Positions 34,621 to 64,000 of a stretch of 64,000 bases of DNA are shown piece by piece. The position numbers and the translations under genes were made by a program. Within the stretch, counting starts at the first letter, position 1. Each line of letters begins with the position of its first letter. Under the pieces are notes generated by a model. That model worked only from the letters and a program-made list of their open reading frames with translations, had not been told where the DNA came from and searched no databases. Source of the DNA: Batillaria attramentaria. Its lineage: Eukaryota > Mollusca > Gastropoda > Batillariidae. Where the stretch lies: the NCBI GenBank assembly GCA_018292915.2, contig JACVVK020000001.1, forward strand, positions 816,001 through 880,000, given 5' to 3'.

Positions 34621-36043
34621 ACTTCACGCTAGGGAGTACAGCCCGCATGTTACAAAGGCATCGAAATTTTGGTTTACAAGTCACGTGGCTCAGAGGTCCC
34701 TTTGCTCGTAAACTTACAACAGTTTCAACTTTAAAAATAAATCAGCCGACCAATCAGTCACCCAATAAACGAAAGACACAAACGGTCGACGGTGTGCCAT
34801 TAAAAGAGGATGATTCGCGAGTTGCACTGTACACGGATCGACAGGGGCTCCGCCTTTTTTTTTTTTTTTTTTTTGGGGGGGGGGGGGGGAAGTAATCCTG
34901 AAACGATGTGACGGTCAGTAGTTTCGGCCCATACAAGATCCTAAAATCCGCGAACCGCGGCACACGGTGTCCCGTATCGCTAAAACAGGATGAGATTGAC
35001 CATTTCAGCCTGATATGTTATACGTTTTTCTTATATGGCTGTAACAAGGACATCGCTCCGACCTTATCATATGCTCTCTGGTTTCGTCCCGCACAATGTA
35101 GAGGGAATGAGCCTCACGTGATCCATGGTCTTGTCCTCTCAAACGACACGCTATAGCTGCTCCACCCTCTCAGGACAACAGTCAGCAGAGAGTAAGTTAC
35201 TACTGGTAACTGAAGATCGTTGTGTGTGTGTGTGGGGGGGGGGGGGGTCCTTGATTAAAATCTTTAATGAGGTTTCATGTGCTCCTACTCACGTTTCTGA
35301 CCTCAATTCTTGTTTTAAAAAAAAAATGTGCAGGGACCTAGATTCAGTTCGTTGACCGCAAAGTACATACATGCATTTAGTTGGCCTTTACGCAAATTTT
35401 TTTTTCATTATTTCGTCAGAGTAATTACTGCTTGTCGACCAAGTTCCTAACCTATCACATCTGTAGTCAGCACATTACCCAAGAAAACAGACAACGTGCA
35501 ATTCCATTCATCCATCCGGCTAGCGAGAAAGCTAGAAAGCAAACAAACACAAACAAGTTCTGTAGTAAAAGTAACAACAACAACAGCAACAACAACAATA
35601 ACAACACGAAGTTAAAGAAAAAGAAGAAGAACAACAACAACAACAACAACAAAAACAACAACAAAAACAACAGCTATTTGGCACAAGTCTGGTTTTGTTC
35701 GTTGCATGCAAGAAAGTGAAAGTGTTGCCGATTTGATGGGTACGAGAATCTCAGGCCAATGCCCGCACTCAAAAGGATAGTACATCGTAACCCAGTTTCT
35801 TCGTTCTCTCACAGAACAGAAGTGGCTCTGTGAGAAAAATGCTCCCTCACGACTTTTAAATATTATCGTAACACGACAGCTGACCTTGAAATCCTACCTG
35901 TCTCGTAGTCTGGGGAGTTTTATTGTCATGACGTTTCGAGAGGCAGCCCCTGAAAAAAAGAACTCTGAAATCACGTACACGGTTTAATCTTGGGGGGCTA
36001 TGGTGGTGGCGGTGGCGTTGGATGTTGTTGTTGGTGGTGGTGG

Positions 36044-36151
<108 letters not shown>

Positions 36152-36462
36152 CTCAGACCCAGACATTTATTGCTCTTCAGGCATCAGCCCATAAAGCGAT
36201 ATTTACAAACACTGTAATGGACGACACGCGACATAAAACACAGAAACGCTGGAATCCAGCTTCAGCCCGACGCGGAAATCCGACAATCAGTATAAGTAAT
36301 GTCTTTGGGAATAACAGTTTTTCATTCACAACACAAACGGCCGCACGATCATCAGCCCAAGTATTGTCTAAACAGATTCACGATGGCTCGCCTCTCCTCG
36401 TTTCGTCGTGTCAGCAACACGTCATAGTCCTGTTGTTTCACTGGTTGTCGTACGCTGATGGA

Positions 36463-36641
36463 TGTGGGTGGGTGAGTGGGTGTTTGGGGGTTTAACGTCC
36501 TTTTCCACCACATAGGGTGATATCAAAGACGGGGCAACGATGAAAAAGCCAGCACAAATATTTGGCCCCAGCCGGGATCGAACTCACGACCCGAGCATTA
36601 GAAGTCCAACGCTCTACCATTCGACCACCCCGGCTCCCCCT
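36463..36641 (-). mobile_element. SINE-1 copy with 11-bp TSD
   Basis: Full-length complement. Direct repeat TGATGGATGTG on both sides (near 36448 and 36640). Confidence 0.86.
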
Positions 36642-36649
36642 GATGGATG

Positions 36650-37600
36650 TGAGGCAGGTACAATCCCGCAGACTCAACTGCTTGTGCTCCAGGTGTTTCA
36701 GGAACCAGTGCCGGACCACTGGCTGATTTTCACTCGCCTTACTGTCAAGTAAAAACACCATGTCGTCGGTTGAACACAGTAAATCTGTCCCGTGTCGACG
36801 ATCACTTTGCCGGACGACTTTTTCAAACCTGTTGTTTCTGCTGGTGTCTCTAATGCATCTTTGTATGGATGTATCCGTGGCCACACTGACACACTGTCTG
36901 ATTTTCTCTGGGTCATGTCCGAACTTTACCACTTCTTTTTCTGTCACTTGTGTAGTATCCATCACACACTCTCTTCTGATTCGTCTTGTACTTCGTGTAC
37001 CGCAGACGAAACACCCAAACCTGCCATTCTTATGTCCCTTGACACACACGCTCCTACACTGTCAGGAGAGCCGGGGTGGCCGAATGGTAGAGCGTTGGAC
37101 TTCTGATGCTCGGGTCGTGAGTTCGTATCCCGGCTGGGGCCAAATATTTGTGCTGGCTTTTTCATCGTTCCCCCGTCTTTGATTTCACCCGGTGTGTGAT
37201 GGAAAAGGACTTTAAACCCCCAAACACCCACCCACCCTACAGTGTCAACACCCAGCTCATGTTGTCTGGCACGTGCAGATACACGCGTGTCAGCTACGTC
37301 ACGGGTGTGTTGCGGCGTGTGTATCTCGGCGGGTGTGTCCTGTGCAAAGTGGGTGTTGCAGTGATCAAGGCTAACTGTTGCTCAATATCAATGTTCATAT
37401 CGTCACTTGCCTCGTCTATCTGCCGTGCTACTGCCTGTCTCCTCTCTTCTGCTCGCTTCCTGTCTCTGTTGACCTGGCTTGGTGGTTTCCTTCGGTAGCA
37501 GTGTGTGATCGTTGTTGAGGATGGCCGCCATTTGTAGACAGGTTAGTTGCTGAAAGCCGAACGACGACGACCTTCTCCGGTGATTTTGTAGGAAGTAATG
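36650..37600 (-). pseudogene. Decayed ORF interrupted by a SINE, possibly transposon-derived
   Basis: Minus-strand frames run from about 37600 to 36650 with protein-like composition, including CYRRKPPSQVNRDRKRAEER and later KFGHDPEKIRQCVSVATDTS. Frames must shift to stay open, there is an in-frame TAG near 37300, and a SINE-1 (37068-37236) sits inside. The basic KPPSQxxRDxxR style recalls ORFs of uncharacterised invertebrate mobile elements, but I cannot name a family. Treated as a broken, probably non-host ORF. Confidence 0.35.
37068..37236 (+). mobile_element. SINE-1 copy inside the decayed ORF
   Basis: Full unit from GAGCCGGGGTGGCCGAATGG to CACCCACC. The flanks CTACACTGTCA and CTACAGTGTCA match at 10 of 11 bases, a target-site duplication. 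Confidence 0.86.
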
Positions 37601-37926
37601 GAACTTTCGACAAGTAGGGCCTGTAAACTGGGCTCTACAGCAGTTGGGAGCCCGGTGACTGGCATGTTCCGAACTTCGACAACAAAAATCGGAGCGGTCG
37701 AATTCACCCCTGCGAAGCTGTGAATACGCGGGGTGGGGGTGGGGGGGGGGTCGAGAGACAGACAGACAGTAGTCGGGGTGGGGGGGGGGGGGGGGCGAGA
37801 GAGAGAGAGAGAGAGAGAGCGCTGACGAAGCATGTTTTTTTAAAAAAAAATCCATAATAATAATAATAATAATAATACATGGCTTTTGTAGAGCGCCGTT
37901 CTCCAACTTCAAGGACTCGCTGCGGG

Positions 37927-37945
37927 TTAAAGCACACACACACAC

Positions 37946-38012
<67 letters not shown>
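37927..38012 (+). repeat. (CA)n-(CG)n microsatellite
   Basis: A CA run ending in CG, preceded by poly-G and GA runs (37735-37820) and by an (ATA)n with a GCGC-type SINE fragment (37855-37930). Confidence 0.85.
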
Positions 38013-38013
<1 letters not shown>

Positions 38014-38347
38014 GCTATTTACATCCCCTCAGCATACATACAATTGGCAGTGCAACGAACTCATGATGCACACGGACAGACTTAACAGAGGTTTAGATGT
38101 CAAAGGCTTGGCGTAACACAATGTTGACGCCAGGCTAGAGCTGAAAGTGGAGTGTGCCTCCTCAAGGTGTGTACTTGTTTATTCACATTAAGTTGTTTTG
38201 TTTTTTTTTCTGGCGACAGAAAGGAGCTTACTTCTGCTTGACGGCTACCCAATGCGACTCACTGTATCAACACAAGGATAGATCACAAAGTGGAGCGAAC
38301 GTCCTCAGGGCTTGTTTACTCGTGTTTCTGTTTGTTGTTGTTGTTGT

Positions 38348-38425
38348 GGTGGTGGTGGTGGTGGTGGTGGTGGCGCGCGCGCGCGCGCGCGTGCGCGCGT
38401 GCGTGTGTGTGTGTGTGTGTGTGTG

Positions 38426-38459
<34 letters not shown>

Positions 38460-38460
38460 C
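38348..38460 (+). repeat. (GGT)n-(CG)n-(GT)n compound microsatellite
   Basis: GGT run at 38348-38373, a CG run of about 20 bases, then GT to 38458. The alternating purine-pyrimidine CG stretch is Z-DNA prone (inference). Confidence 0.85.
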
Positions 38461-38807
38461 CTGCGACATAAAGAAGGAGATTTTTTCAGCTGGTTGGATT
38501 TCTACTACCTGCGTGCAAAGTTTGCTCACCAAAATAATGACGATGATACACTGCATGTAGGTAAACAAAACTGCGTATTTGAAAAATGACGTCGATATTG
38601 GAGACATCTTCGGATCACTGAAAATACCGGATGGAGGGGGCAGCGAAAAGGAAAAAGGACATGGGCTTCGATGCGCGTATATTCTCAAAAGTCAAAGTCA
38701 AAGTTAAAAGTCAAAAAGATGTTATTCCTTTCTCCAGTATTGGGGTGTGGAGGAATGGGCAAAGTGGAAAGGGCGTAACATGCATAAATGGTGCAACAAT
38801 GGCATTA

Positions 38808-38848
<41 letters not shown>

Positions 38849-38849
<1 letters not shown>

Positions 38850-39462
38850 GAATCAAGAATCAAGAAAACTTTATTTTCCAACGGTAGAGGTAGTTAACGT
38901 GAAACAGTCAATTTTCATACCTGCCGTTGCTATTTCTAGTAATATCTATCTAAACAGAATAGTACACACACATGTAATGCAACAGGAAAAAGCAAAATAG
39001 CAATAAAACCATAGGAAATGAAACTACACTCTAATAAGACAGGAACAATAATGTTTAAAAAGCGTGATGAACAAACCAATTGCAAGTAGGGATACATGTA
39101 GGAAAACCATAGGAAATGAAACTCCACTCTAATAAGACAGGAACATTTAAAAAGCGTGATGAACATACCAGTTACAAGTAAGAATACATGTAGGAATGGA
39201 CGAGAATCAACTGTGGGAAGATTAATCATCGTGCGACATAAGATATGTGAAGAAAAGCACTTTGAAATTTACGACAGAGCATGCTTGTTTAACATGAGCA
39301 GGAAGGCTGTTCCATAATGCCGCACCAGAAAATGAAAGACTGCTTTTGAAAATGTCAATTCGCGGCTTTGGAATGATACACAGGTTGTTTGAACTGCCAT
39401 ATCGGGAAGCTGAGCGGTGGCAACAGTCGGATAAATAGTTAGGAGCCTTTCTGTTCCATAGC
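38849..39462 (-). mobile_element. LINE 3' fragment with C-terminal RT-ORF end
   Basis: On the minus strand a frame ending at TAA 39222-39224 reads LSFSGAALWNSLPAHVKQ near its end, a typical C-terminus of non-LTR retrotransposon ORF2. Downstream lies a 3' UTR with an internal duplication of about 100 bases (39002-39200). The end TTGGAAAATAAAGTTTTCTT with ATTCTTGATTCT repeats is also typical. It abuts the GATA array at its 5' side. Clearly a 5'-truncated relic. Confidence 0.78.
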
Positions 39463-39464
39463 TC

Positions 39465-39496
<32 letters not shown>

Positions 39497-39505
39497 CAGA
39501 TAGAC

Positions 39506-39579
<74 letters not shown>

Positions 39580-39657
39580 GGTGGGTGGATGGGTGGGTGG
39601 GTGTTTGGGATAGATAGGGTGGGTGTTTGGGATAGATAGATAGATAGATAGATAGAT

Positions 39658-39707
<50 letters not shown>
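39461..39707 (+). repeat. (GATA)n array with short GGGTGGGTGTTTGGGATA insert
   Basis: Two GATA blocks separated by about 55 bases of GGGT-rich sequence that resembles the end of SINE-1 (GGGTGGGTGTTTGGG). Confidence 0.92.
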
Positions 39708-40086
39708 TCTTAGTTAGCAGAAGCAAAACTTGTTGTATGGAGCAACATGCACTCAGGATCCCTTTCTCACTGAGCTGTAACGCCTCTGCTCCCTGCTGAT
39801 ACATACCTCGCTCAGCCAGCGAACAATAACCTTCTTTGTGGCTTTGTGTAGGCCCTTTACCCCATGTTTATAGCGTTTAGACTGATGAGGCAAAAAGTCG
39901 TACCGACCGGGTCACAAAAAGGTATAGCGACAAATGTCGCGGGATGTAGTCAAACTGCACGCGTGTGTTGCCGCGGGTGCTGCTCCTCTTCACAAGTGTC
40001 GACAATGCCTGCGCTTGCGCAGAGCCGTAAGTTTGAACATGCACGCGTCTTGACATTTGTAGTAAGACATTACTCAAAGTCGTTGT

Positions 40087-40272
40087 CTGGTGGGTGGGTG
40101 GGTGGGTGGGTGTTTGGGTGTTTAACGTCCTTTTCCACCACATACGGGTGATATAAAAGACGGGGCCACGATGAAAAAGCCAGCACAAATATTTGGACCC
40201 AGCCGGGATACGAACTCACGACCCCAACATTAGAAGCCCAACGCTCTACCATTCGGCCACCCCGACTCCCCT
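40087..40272 (-). mobile_element. SINE-1 copy with TSD inside tandem repeat
   Basis: Full-length complement. TCGTTGTCTGGT flanks it on both sides (near 40079 and 40271), and this sequence belongs to the surrounding 135-bp tandem unit. Confidence 0.85.
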
Positions 40273-40872
40273 CGTTGTCTGGTTGATAAACGATCCTAGT
40301 TTTAGCCAGACGGAAGTCTGTTGGAAACACTCGGTGCTACTCAAATATGAAAATGGAAACACTCAATCAGTACCACTGTTTGTGAAAGTCAAAGTCGTTG
40401 TCTGGTTGATAAACGACCCCTCTCCTACAGACTTCAACATAAGTCAAGGACCACTTGCAAACACAAACAAACTCCTGGAAGATGTCCGTGCAGCACATGG
40501 TGGTTTTTCTGCTTCAGCAAGCTTTGCAGGATGCATTGTTAACCCTTTAACACTTTCACAGCAAAAAGTTTTGAAAGATTCCTTGGTCTCTATTTTGGGA
40601 GAATTCTTAAAAATTAGACCTGTCTGTCAAGGTGGTCCTTGACTTATGTTGAAGTCTGTAGTTTTAGCCAGACCGGAGACTGTTGGAAACACTCGGTGCT
40701 ACTCAAATATGAAAATGGAAACACTCAACCAGTACCATTGTTTGTCAAAGTCAAAGTCGTTGTCTGGTTGATAAACAACCCCTCTCCTAGTTTTATCCAG
40801 ACGGAAGTCTGTTGGAAACGCTCGGTGCTACACAAATTTGAAAATGGAAACACTCGATCAGTATCACTGTGT
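40273..40872 (+). repeat. About three copies of a 135-bp unit
   Basis: The unit runs CGTTGTCTGGTTGATAAACG, CTAGTTTTA(G/T)CCAGACGGA, GTCTGTTGGAAAC.CTCGG, ATGAAAATGGAAACACTC, GTACCA.TGTTTGT. The second copy is split by the MITE at 40427-40655. Confidence 0.82.
40427..40655 (+). mobile_element. MITE with 27-bp TIRs and TA target duplication
   Basis: It starts CAGACTTCAACATAAGTCAA and ends with the complement. Flanks are CTCCTA|...|TAGTTTTA. The neighbouring unoccupied units read CTCCTAGTTTTA, so TA was duplicated on insertion, as in Tc1/mariner-type elements. A short open frame inside has no known domain. Confidence 0.88.
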
Positions 40873-41099
40873 GGGAACACTTTGTCCTAGCAGTGCTACT
40901 TTCAATAATAATAATGATAATGACAGTACTTATATAGCGCCATAACTTAGTAAATAACAGTTCTAAGTGCTTAAAAACGTGAACAGGAAGAAATATATGC
41001 ACAAAACTTTACAAAGCGTAAGGAGTATTGAAGCGGAGTAGCACCGGAAAAACTGACGCCCATTTTGACTACACCCCGTAAATATGCTAAGGAAGTGTC

Positions 41100-41339
41100 A
41101 AGGAACGAACAAGATGCGTGTAAGGACTGAGCATGCGCATGCGTAAATGTGTTGCTGTGAGTCCTGTCAGCGTGTGCTGTCAACTCTCTCTCTCTCTCTC
41201 TCTCTCGGTCGCTCGCCTGGCGATTCGGCATTTATATTCGGCGTGTTTGCCTCCGTGTCACTTCACGGACCGGGACAGCGAAGAAGCTTTATATATACAT
41301 GCAAACCTGAACTTACGTGCTTGAGAAAAAGGGCGAAAG
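41100..41339 (+). promoter_or_regulatory. Candidate promoter / 5' UTR exon of the SLC5-like gene
   Basis: TTTATATATAC near 41289 resembles a TATA box, and a strong donor GGGCGAAAG|GTAAGC ends at 41339. The next exon starts at 41642 with the ATG ten bases inside. This is inferred from signals only. Confidence 0.35.
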
Positions 41340-41651
41340 GTAAGCCGACTATAATTGTGTACATCAGACTACAGTGAACAGATCCTGAATGCCCTCGGCC
41401 TTGTTGTTGTTGTTGTTGTTTTCTACCTCGAGGGCGAAATCAAAGACGGACCGGGAGAACTGAAACAAACATGACTGTACAGAAGTTTGATCTGTCGGGA
41501 TTTGAACCCTTTGCCTTTCGATCTCTAGTCTGACGCTCAACAACGCTATCCGACGCTCTCAAATCTGTTAACAGGAGGCAACATTGTACATTTTGGGTAC
41601 GTTCATGTACGTGATTTTTGTTGACTTCTCATCGCCGGCAGCGGATCCAGC

Positions 41652-60462
<18,811 letters not shown>

Positions 60463-60744
60463 TTCTTCTGTGGAAATGTATTCTCAGTTTCCGTTATACA
60501 TCATTTCATTGTAACGCAATCACGTTTGAGTTTGACGCTGTCATTGGTCAGATTCAAATTACTGGTGATCATTCCACGATTATCCCAAGTGGATGATCAC
60601 CACCGTTTGAAACTTCAGCGTATGAGTAAAGCGTACGAAGATCACGGACCTCATCAGCAGACGACCATGATGACTCCGAAACTAATTTCGGCTTGGTTGC
60701 TGTGTATTCTCTGTATAGAATCTGTACATTTCAAGACACAAGCA

Positions 60745-61381
60745 ACAACGACTGCATGGGCCCTGCAGCACCGAAACTGGAACTGGCGGCAGTGGAGGGG
60801 CATCTTCTTCACGGATGAGAGCCGATACTGTGTTCATCATGCTGATGGCCGAATCCGGGTGTGGAGGCGGCGCAACGACAGGTATGCCGACAACAACGCC
60901 CAGGAGATCAACGCTTGGGGAGGCCCGAGCATCATGGTCTGGGGAGGAATCGGCCTCAACCAGCTTGTTGGGCCTGTTGTTTTCCAAGACACTGGCCCTG
61001 GTCGCGGAAATGGCGTTACTGCACAGCGATACATTGACCAGGTGTTGAGGCCCGTTGTTGTGCCCCAGCAGCACGGCCACCTCACTCTCCAGCAGGACAA
61101 TGCTCGTCCACACACTGCCAGAGTCACCACAGACTTCCTGCAGCAACAGGGCATCAGAGCTCTGCAGTGGCCTTCGCTGAGCCCTGATTTGAACCCTGTC
61201 GAACACTTCTGGGACCATCTGCAACGGGAGCTGAACGCGGCTCAGCCGAGGCCAACCACAGCCCGTCAGCTAGAGCAGGCACAAGAACGTCAACATGGCC
61301 ACTGTCAACCGTCTGATCCACTCCATGCCCGCCAGATGTCGGGCTGTTATCAACGCCCGTGGGGGGCACACGGGTTACTGA
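60745..61381 (+). pseudogene. Tc1/mariner transposase, 5'-truncated and frameshifted
   Basis: DDE-type cut-and-paste transposase. The catalytic parts are present: FFTDESRY (first Asp), LQQDNARPHTA (second Asp) and SPDLNPVEHFWD (third acidic residue, Glu). The spacing between the last two suits the DD34E group. The N-terminal HTH DNA-binding region is missing. A frameshift near 61285 moves the end into another frame (NRLIHSMPARCRAVINARGG, stop 61379-61381). Non-functional. Confidence 0.88.
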
Positions 61382-61674
61382 CCCTCTCCGTGACACTCGT
61401 GACACGTGAACACTTTTTGGTTAAGCCAACAAGAAAAACACTAAAGCCAGAAACTTGGTACCAAATTTTGTTGAATTTGATTAATTTGAATGACCGCAAT
61501 GAAATGTCAAAAACATGAGAGTAAATTGAATGGACCCATCGTTTGCGTTTCTTGTGTGGCTCAGTATACATGTAGATCTCACGAATGTCACTCTAACAGG
61601 CCGTTATGCTTCTACACTGAGTGCACACTCAGTAAACCAGTCACTAGTCACTAATATCCCCCCCCCCCCCAAGT

Positions 61675-61677
<3 letters not shown>

Positions 61678-61708
<31 letters not shown>
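61678..61708 (+). repeat. (CT)n tract at the LINE 5' junction
   Basis: A CT run of about 30 bases directly before the LINE ORF, marking the truncation point. Confidence 0.85.
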
Positions 61709-61710
<2 letters not shown>

Positions 61711-61715
61711 ATAAG

Positions 61716-64000
61716 ATGCAGCCAAAAAATGATTGGTTCGACAAAGATTGCAAGGATATGCGCTCTCGCGCACGTAAAGCTTTAAGGAAATTTAGACATT
61801 CCAAACTCGGAGATGACCGTATTATCTATGTTGATATGAGAAAAAAATATAAAAGTCTCCTTAGAACTAAGCAAAAAACGTACAAAATAAACATGAGAAA
61901 AGAAATAGAGAATAGTTTATCTGACCCGAGAACCTTCTGGAAGACGTTAAAAAAGTTCTCCTCGCGCAGAACTTTACGAGGGGACATTTCCCAGGAACAA
62001 TGGCTCTCTCATTTTCGAACGGTCTTTAATTCTGATGTACATCAGTGCAATGAGCAACAGACAGATGATGCCACTGTCTTGCACGATGACCTGATTACAT
62101 GTAGCCCTGTTGATGATCAGCTCGATGCTGAGATAACCTGTGCTGAAGTCCGGGAAGCTATTAATCATCTTAAGACTAACAAGGCAGCCGGTCCTGATGG
62201 CGTGATTCCTGAGGTGTTTAAGCACTCATCTGACATTATTGTTCCTTTTTTAGTAGATTTATTTAACCGCATATTTTCCTCAGGCCAATACCCTGACTCT
62301 TGGTCAGAGGCTATCATTCAGCCACTGCATAAGAAGGGTGACATTAACATACCCGACAACTATAGAGGGATCTCACTGCTTAGTGTTTGTAGTAAGCTAT
62401 ATAGTTTTATTTTAAATAAACGTTTATCCAGCTGGGCGGACCGTGAAGATATCCTGGGTGATGTACAAGCGGGGTTTAGAAGGGATCATTCAACCATCGA
62501 CCATATTTTCACTCTGTTCGCTATGGTTCAACGGTATTTAACACGTCACAAAAAGCTTTATGTTGCATTTATTGACTTCCGTAAAGCCTTCGATTTGATT
62601 TCTCGTTCAAAACTTTGGTGCATTCTCCAAAAAAGGGGGATAAATGGGAAAATGCTTCGTGCCATCAAAAGCATGTATAGTGTTGTAAAAGCCCGTGTTC
62701 GTTGCAGGCAGGGCGTTACCGATCTTTTCTTCTGCCCCAAGGGCCTTAAACAAGGGGAAATAACTAGTCCTCTTCTTTTCTCACTTCTTATTAATGAAGC
62801 TGCTGTTGATATAATGAATAACGGCAAACACGGCGTCCAGCTGTTTCCTGACCTGGTTGAAATCTTTATTCTTTTGTTTGCCGACGACGTCGCTCTAGTA
62901 TCCGATACACCACGTGGTCTACAAAACCAACTGGATGTCCTAGCTAAAAATGCTGATGCCCTTGATCTTTCGGTTAATTTAGAAAAGTCCAATATAGTAG
63001 TATTTCGTAATGGAGGATATCTTGCACGAAATGAAAGCTGGTCCTTTAAAGGCCATGAAGTCGCAGTAGTTAACTCTTACAAATACCTTGGGTTGTTTCT
63101 GTCCACAAGGTTGTCATTTTCTAGAGCTTTCCAGGATATTACGTCTAAGGCTCGGAGAGGAGTCGGTGAGATCTGTAAAACTTTATGGAATCTTGGTGAT
63201 TTTTCTCCAGTGATATTTTTCAAGATGTTTGATAGCCAAATCAAACCTATTCTATTATATGGCTCTGAGATTTGGGGCATGTTAAACCATTATGAAATAG
63301 AGAAGGTTCATTTGTTTTCCCTCAAAAGGTTACTTAATGTTAGTCCACGTACACCTAATGACATGGCATATGGAGAAACAGGTCGCTACCCACTGTATAT
63401 ACATGCTAGAACCAACTGTTTAAGATACTGGCTACGCCTGACAAGACTTAGTGAACACAGACTTCCGGGCAAAGCCTATAAAATGTTATTACTTCTGCAT
63501 AACAGTGGCAAAGATTGCTGGGTTACACATGTTCACAATGAGCTATATAGTAATGGGTTTGGTTTTGTGTGGGAGAACCAGGGTGTCCAAAACATCAGTT
63601 GGTTTCTCCGAGTGTATAAACAACGTTTAATCGATACATTTGGTCAAAACTGGCATAGTCATCTGCAGGACAGTGTACGCTTCAGTGTTTATAAATGCTT
63701 TAAGTCTTCGCTTTGCCTTGAAAGCTATTTCAAATATATTCCCAATAAGCATCTGCGCGACCTATTGACACGGTTTAGAATAGGCGCGTCAGAAATCCAG
63801 ACACACAAACACAGGTATACAAGTGACAATAATCAAGTGTTTAATTGCCCCCTCTGTTTTTCTCGCCTGGATGACGAGATGCATTTTCTGTTTTACTGTC
63901 AGTCACTCGATGATCTTAGATGTCGGTTCATTCCTGAGAAATATTGCCGTTATGCTAACTTTGACACACTCAGTACCTTACTAAATGACAGCCTGTACAT
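61716..64000 (+). CDS. Non-LTR retrotransposon (LINE) reverse transcriptase, open to window end
   Basis: A single frame of 761 codons runs to the edge without a stop. Order of parts: a linker with NDWFDKDCK; RT fingers with KTNKAAGPDGV; LHKKGDINIPDNYRGISLLS; AFIDFRKAFD (motif A with catalytic Asp); GLKQGEITSPLLFSLLINE (motif B); FADDVAL (motif C, the FADD form of YxDD); thumb with YKYLGLFLS; YGSEIWG; and a C-terminal Cys/His knuckle (CPLCFSRLDDEMHFLFYC). The apurinic endonuclease domain that usually precedes RT is absent because the ORF begins right after a CT repeat. The first ATG may not be a natural start. Clade not certain (CR1/jockey-type by style). Confidence 0.9.
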   Translation, partial: MQPKNDWFDKDCKDMRSRARKALRKFRHSKLGDDRIIYVDMRKKYKSLLRTKQKTYKINMRKEIENSLSDPRTFWKTLKKFSSRRTLRGDISQEQWLSHFRTVFNSDVHQCNEQQTDDATVLHDDLITCSPVDDQLDAEITCAEVREAINHLKTNKAAGPDGVIPEVFKHSSDIIVPFLVDLFNRIFSSGQYPDSWSEAIIQPLHKKGDINIPDNYRGISLLSVCSKLYSFILNKRLSSWADREDILGDVQAGFRRDHSTIDHIFTLFAMVQRYLTRHKKLYVAFIDFRKAFDLISRSKLWCILQKRGINGKMLRAIKSMYSVVKARVRCRQGVTDLFFCPKGLKQGEITSPLLFSLLINEAAVDIMNNGKHGVQLFPDLVEIFILLFADDVALVSDTPRGLQNQLDVLAKNADALDLSVNLEKSNIVVFRNGGYLARNESWSFKGHEVAVVNSYKYLGLFLSTRLSFSRAFQDITSKARRGVGEICKTLWNLGDFSPVIFFKMFDSQIKPILLYGSEIWGMLNHYEIEKVHLFSLKRLLNVSPRTPNDMAYGETGRYPLYIHARTNCLRYWLRLTRLSEHRLPGKAYKMLLLLHNSGKDCWVTHVHNELYSNGFGFVWENQGVQNISWFLRVYKQRLIDTFGQNWHSHLQDSVRFSVYKCFKSSLCLESYFKYIPNKHLRDLLTRFRIGASEIQTHKHRYTSDNNQVFNCPLCFSRLDDEMHFLFYCQSLDDLRCRFIPEKYCRYANFDTLSTLLNDSLY

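Overview
This is eukaryotic nuclear DNA with small exons, long introns, very many dinucleotide microsatellites, and several tRNA-derived SINE families. Together with the gene content, this suggests a marine mollusc. A gastropod is my best guess from the style of the repeats, but I cannot prove the species. No bacterial operons, CRISPR arrays or functional rRNA/tRNA genes were seen. Layout: (1) 27-4079, plus strand: the 3' part of a nuclear hormone receptor gene (second zinc finger, hinge and whole ligand-binding domain in six exons), closest in style to the HR96/VDR group. (2) 7098-15099, minus strand: a ten-exon SLC23 (nucleobase/ascorbate transporter) gene, here called SLC23-A. (3) 15100-22214: a repeat-rich gap with a 1.7-kb foldback element, long CA arrays and a GC-rich TIR element. 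(4) 22215-32849, minus strand: an eleven-exon paralogue in tandem, SLC23-B. (5) 32850-41641: intergenic, with a 32-bp minisatellite, SINEs, a LINE 3' end, a GATA array and a decayed ORF split by a SINE. (6) 41652-60462, plus strand: a gene of about 16 exons for an SLC5-family sodium-coupled transporter (SMCT/SMVT-like), with introns crowded by MITEs, pogo-like elements, SINEs, a nested MULE remnant and a 78-bp minisatellite. (7) 60745-61381: a frameshifted Tc1/mariner transposase. (8) 61708-64000: a LINE reverse transcriptase ORF that stays open to the window edge. Exon joins for all four host genes were checked by splice dinucleotides and reading phase. They give 671 aa (SLC23-A), 658 aa (SLC23-B) and about 617 aa (SLC5), with phases agreeing at each junction. 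SLC23-A and SLC23-B are head-to-tail duplicates on the same strand. The neighbouring SLC5 gene also encodes a cation-coupled solute carrier, but nothing in the sequence shows that the three are co-regulated. The most noteworthy signals are: both SLC23 paralogues depart from two family signature motifs; patches of near-identity between the paralogues suggest gene conversion; several transposons can be dated and bounded because an unoccupied copy of their target site lies in the same window; and microsatellites can be traced to SINE or LINE tails.
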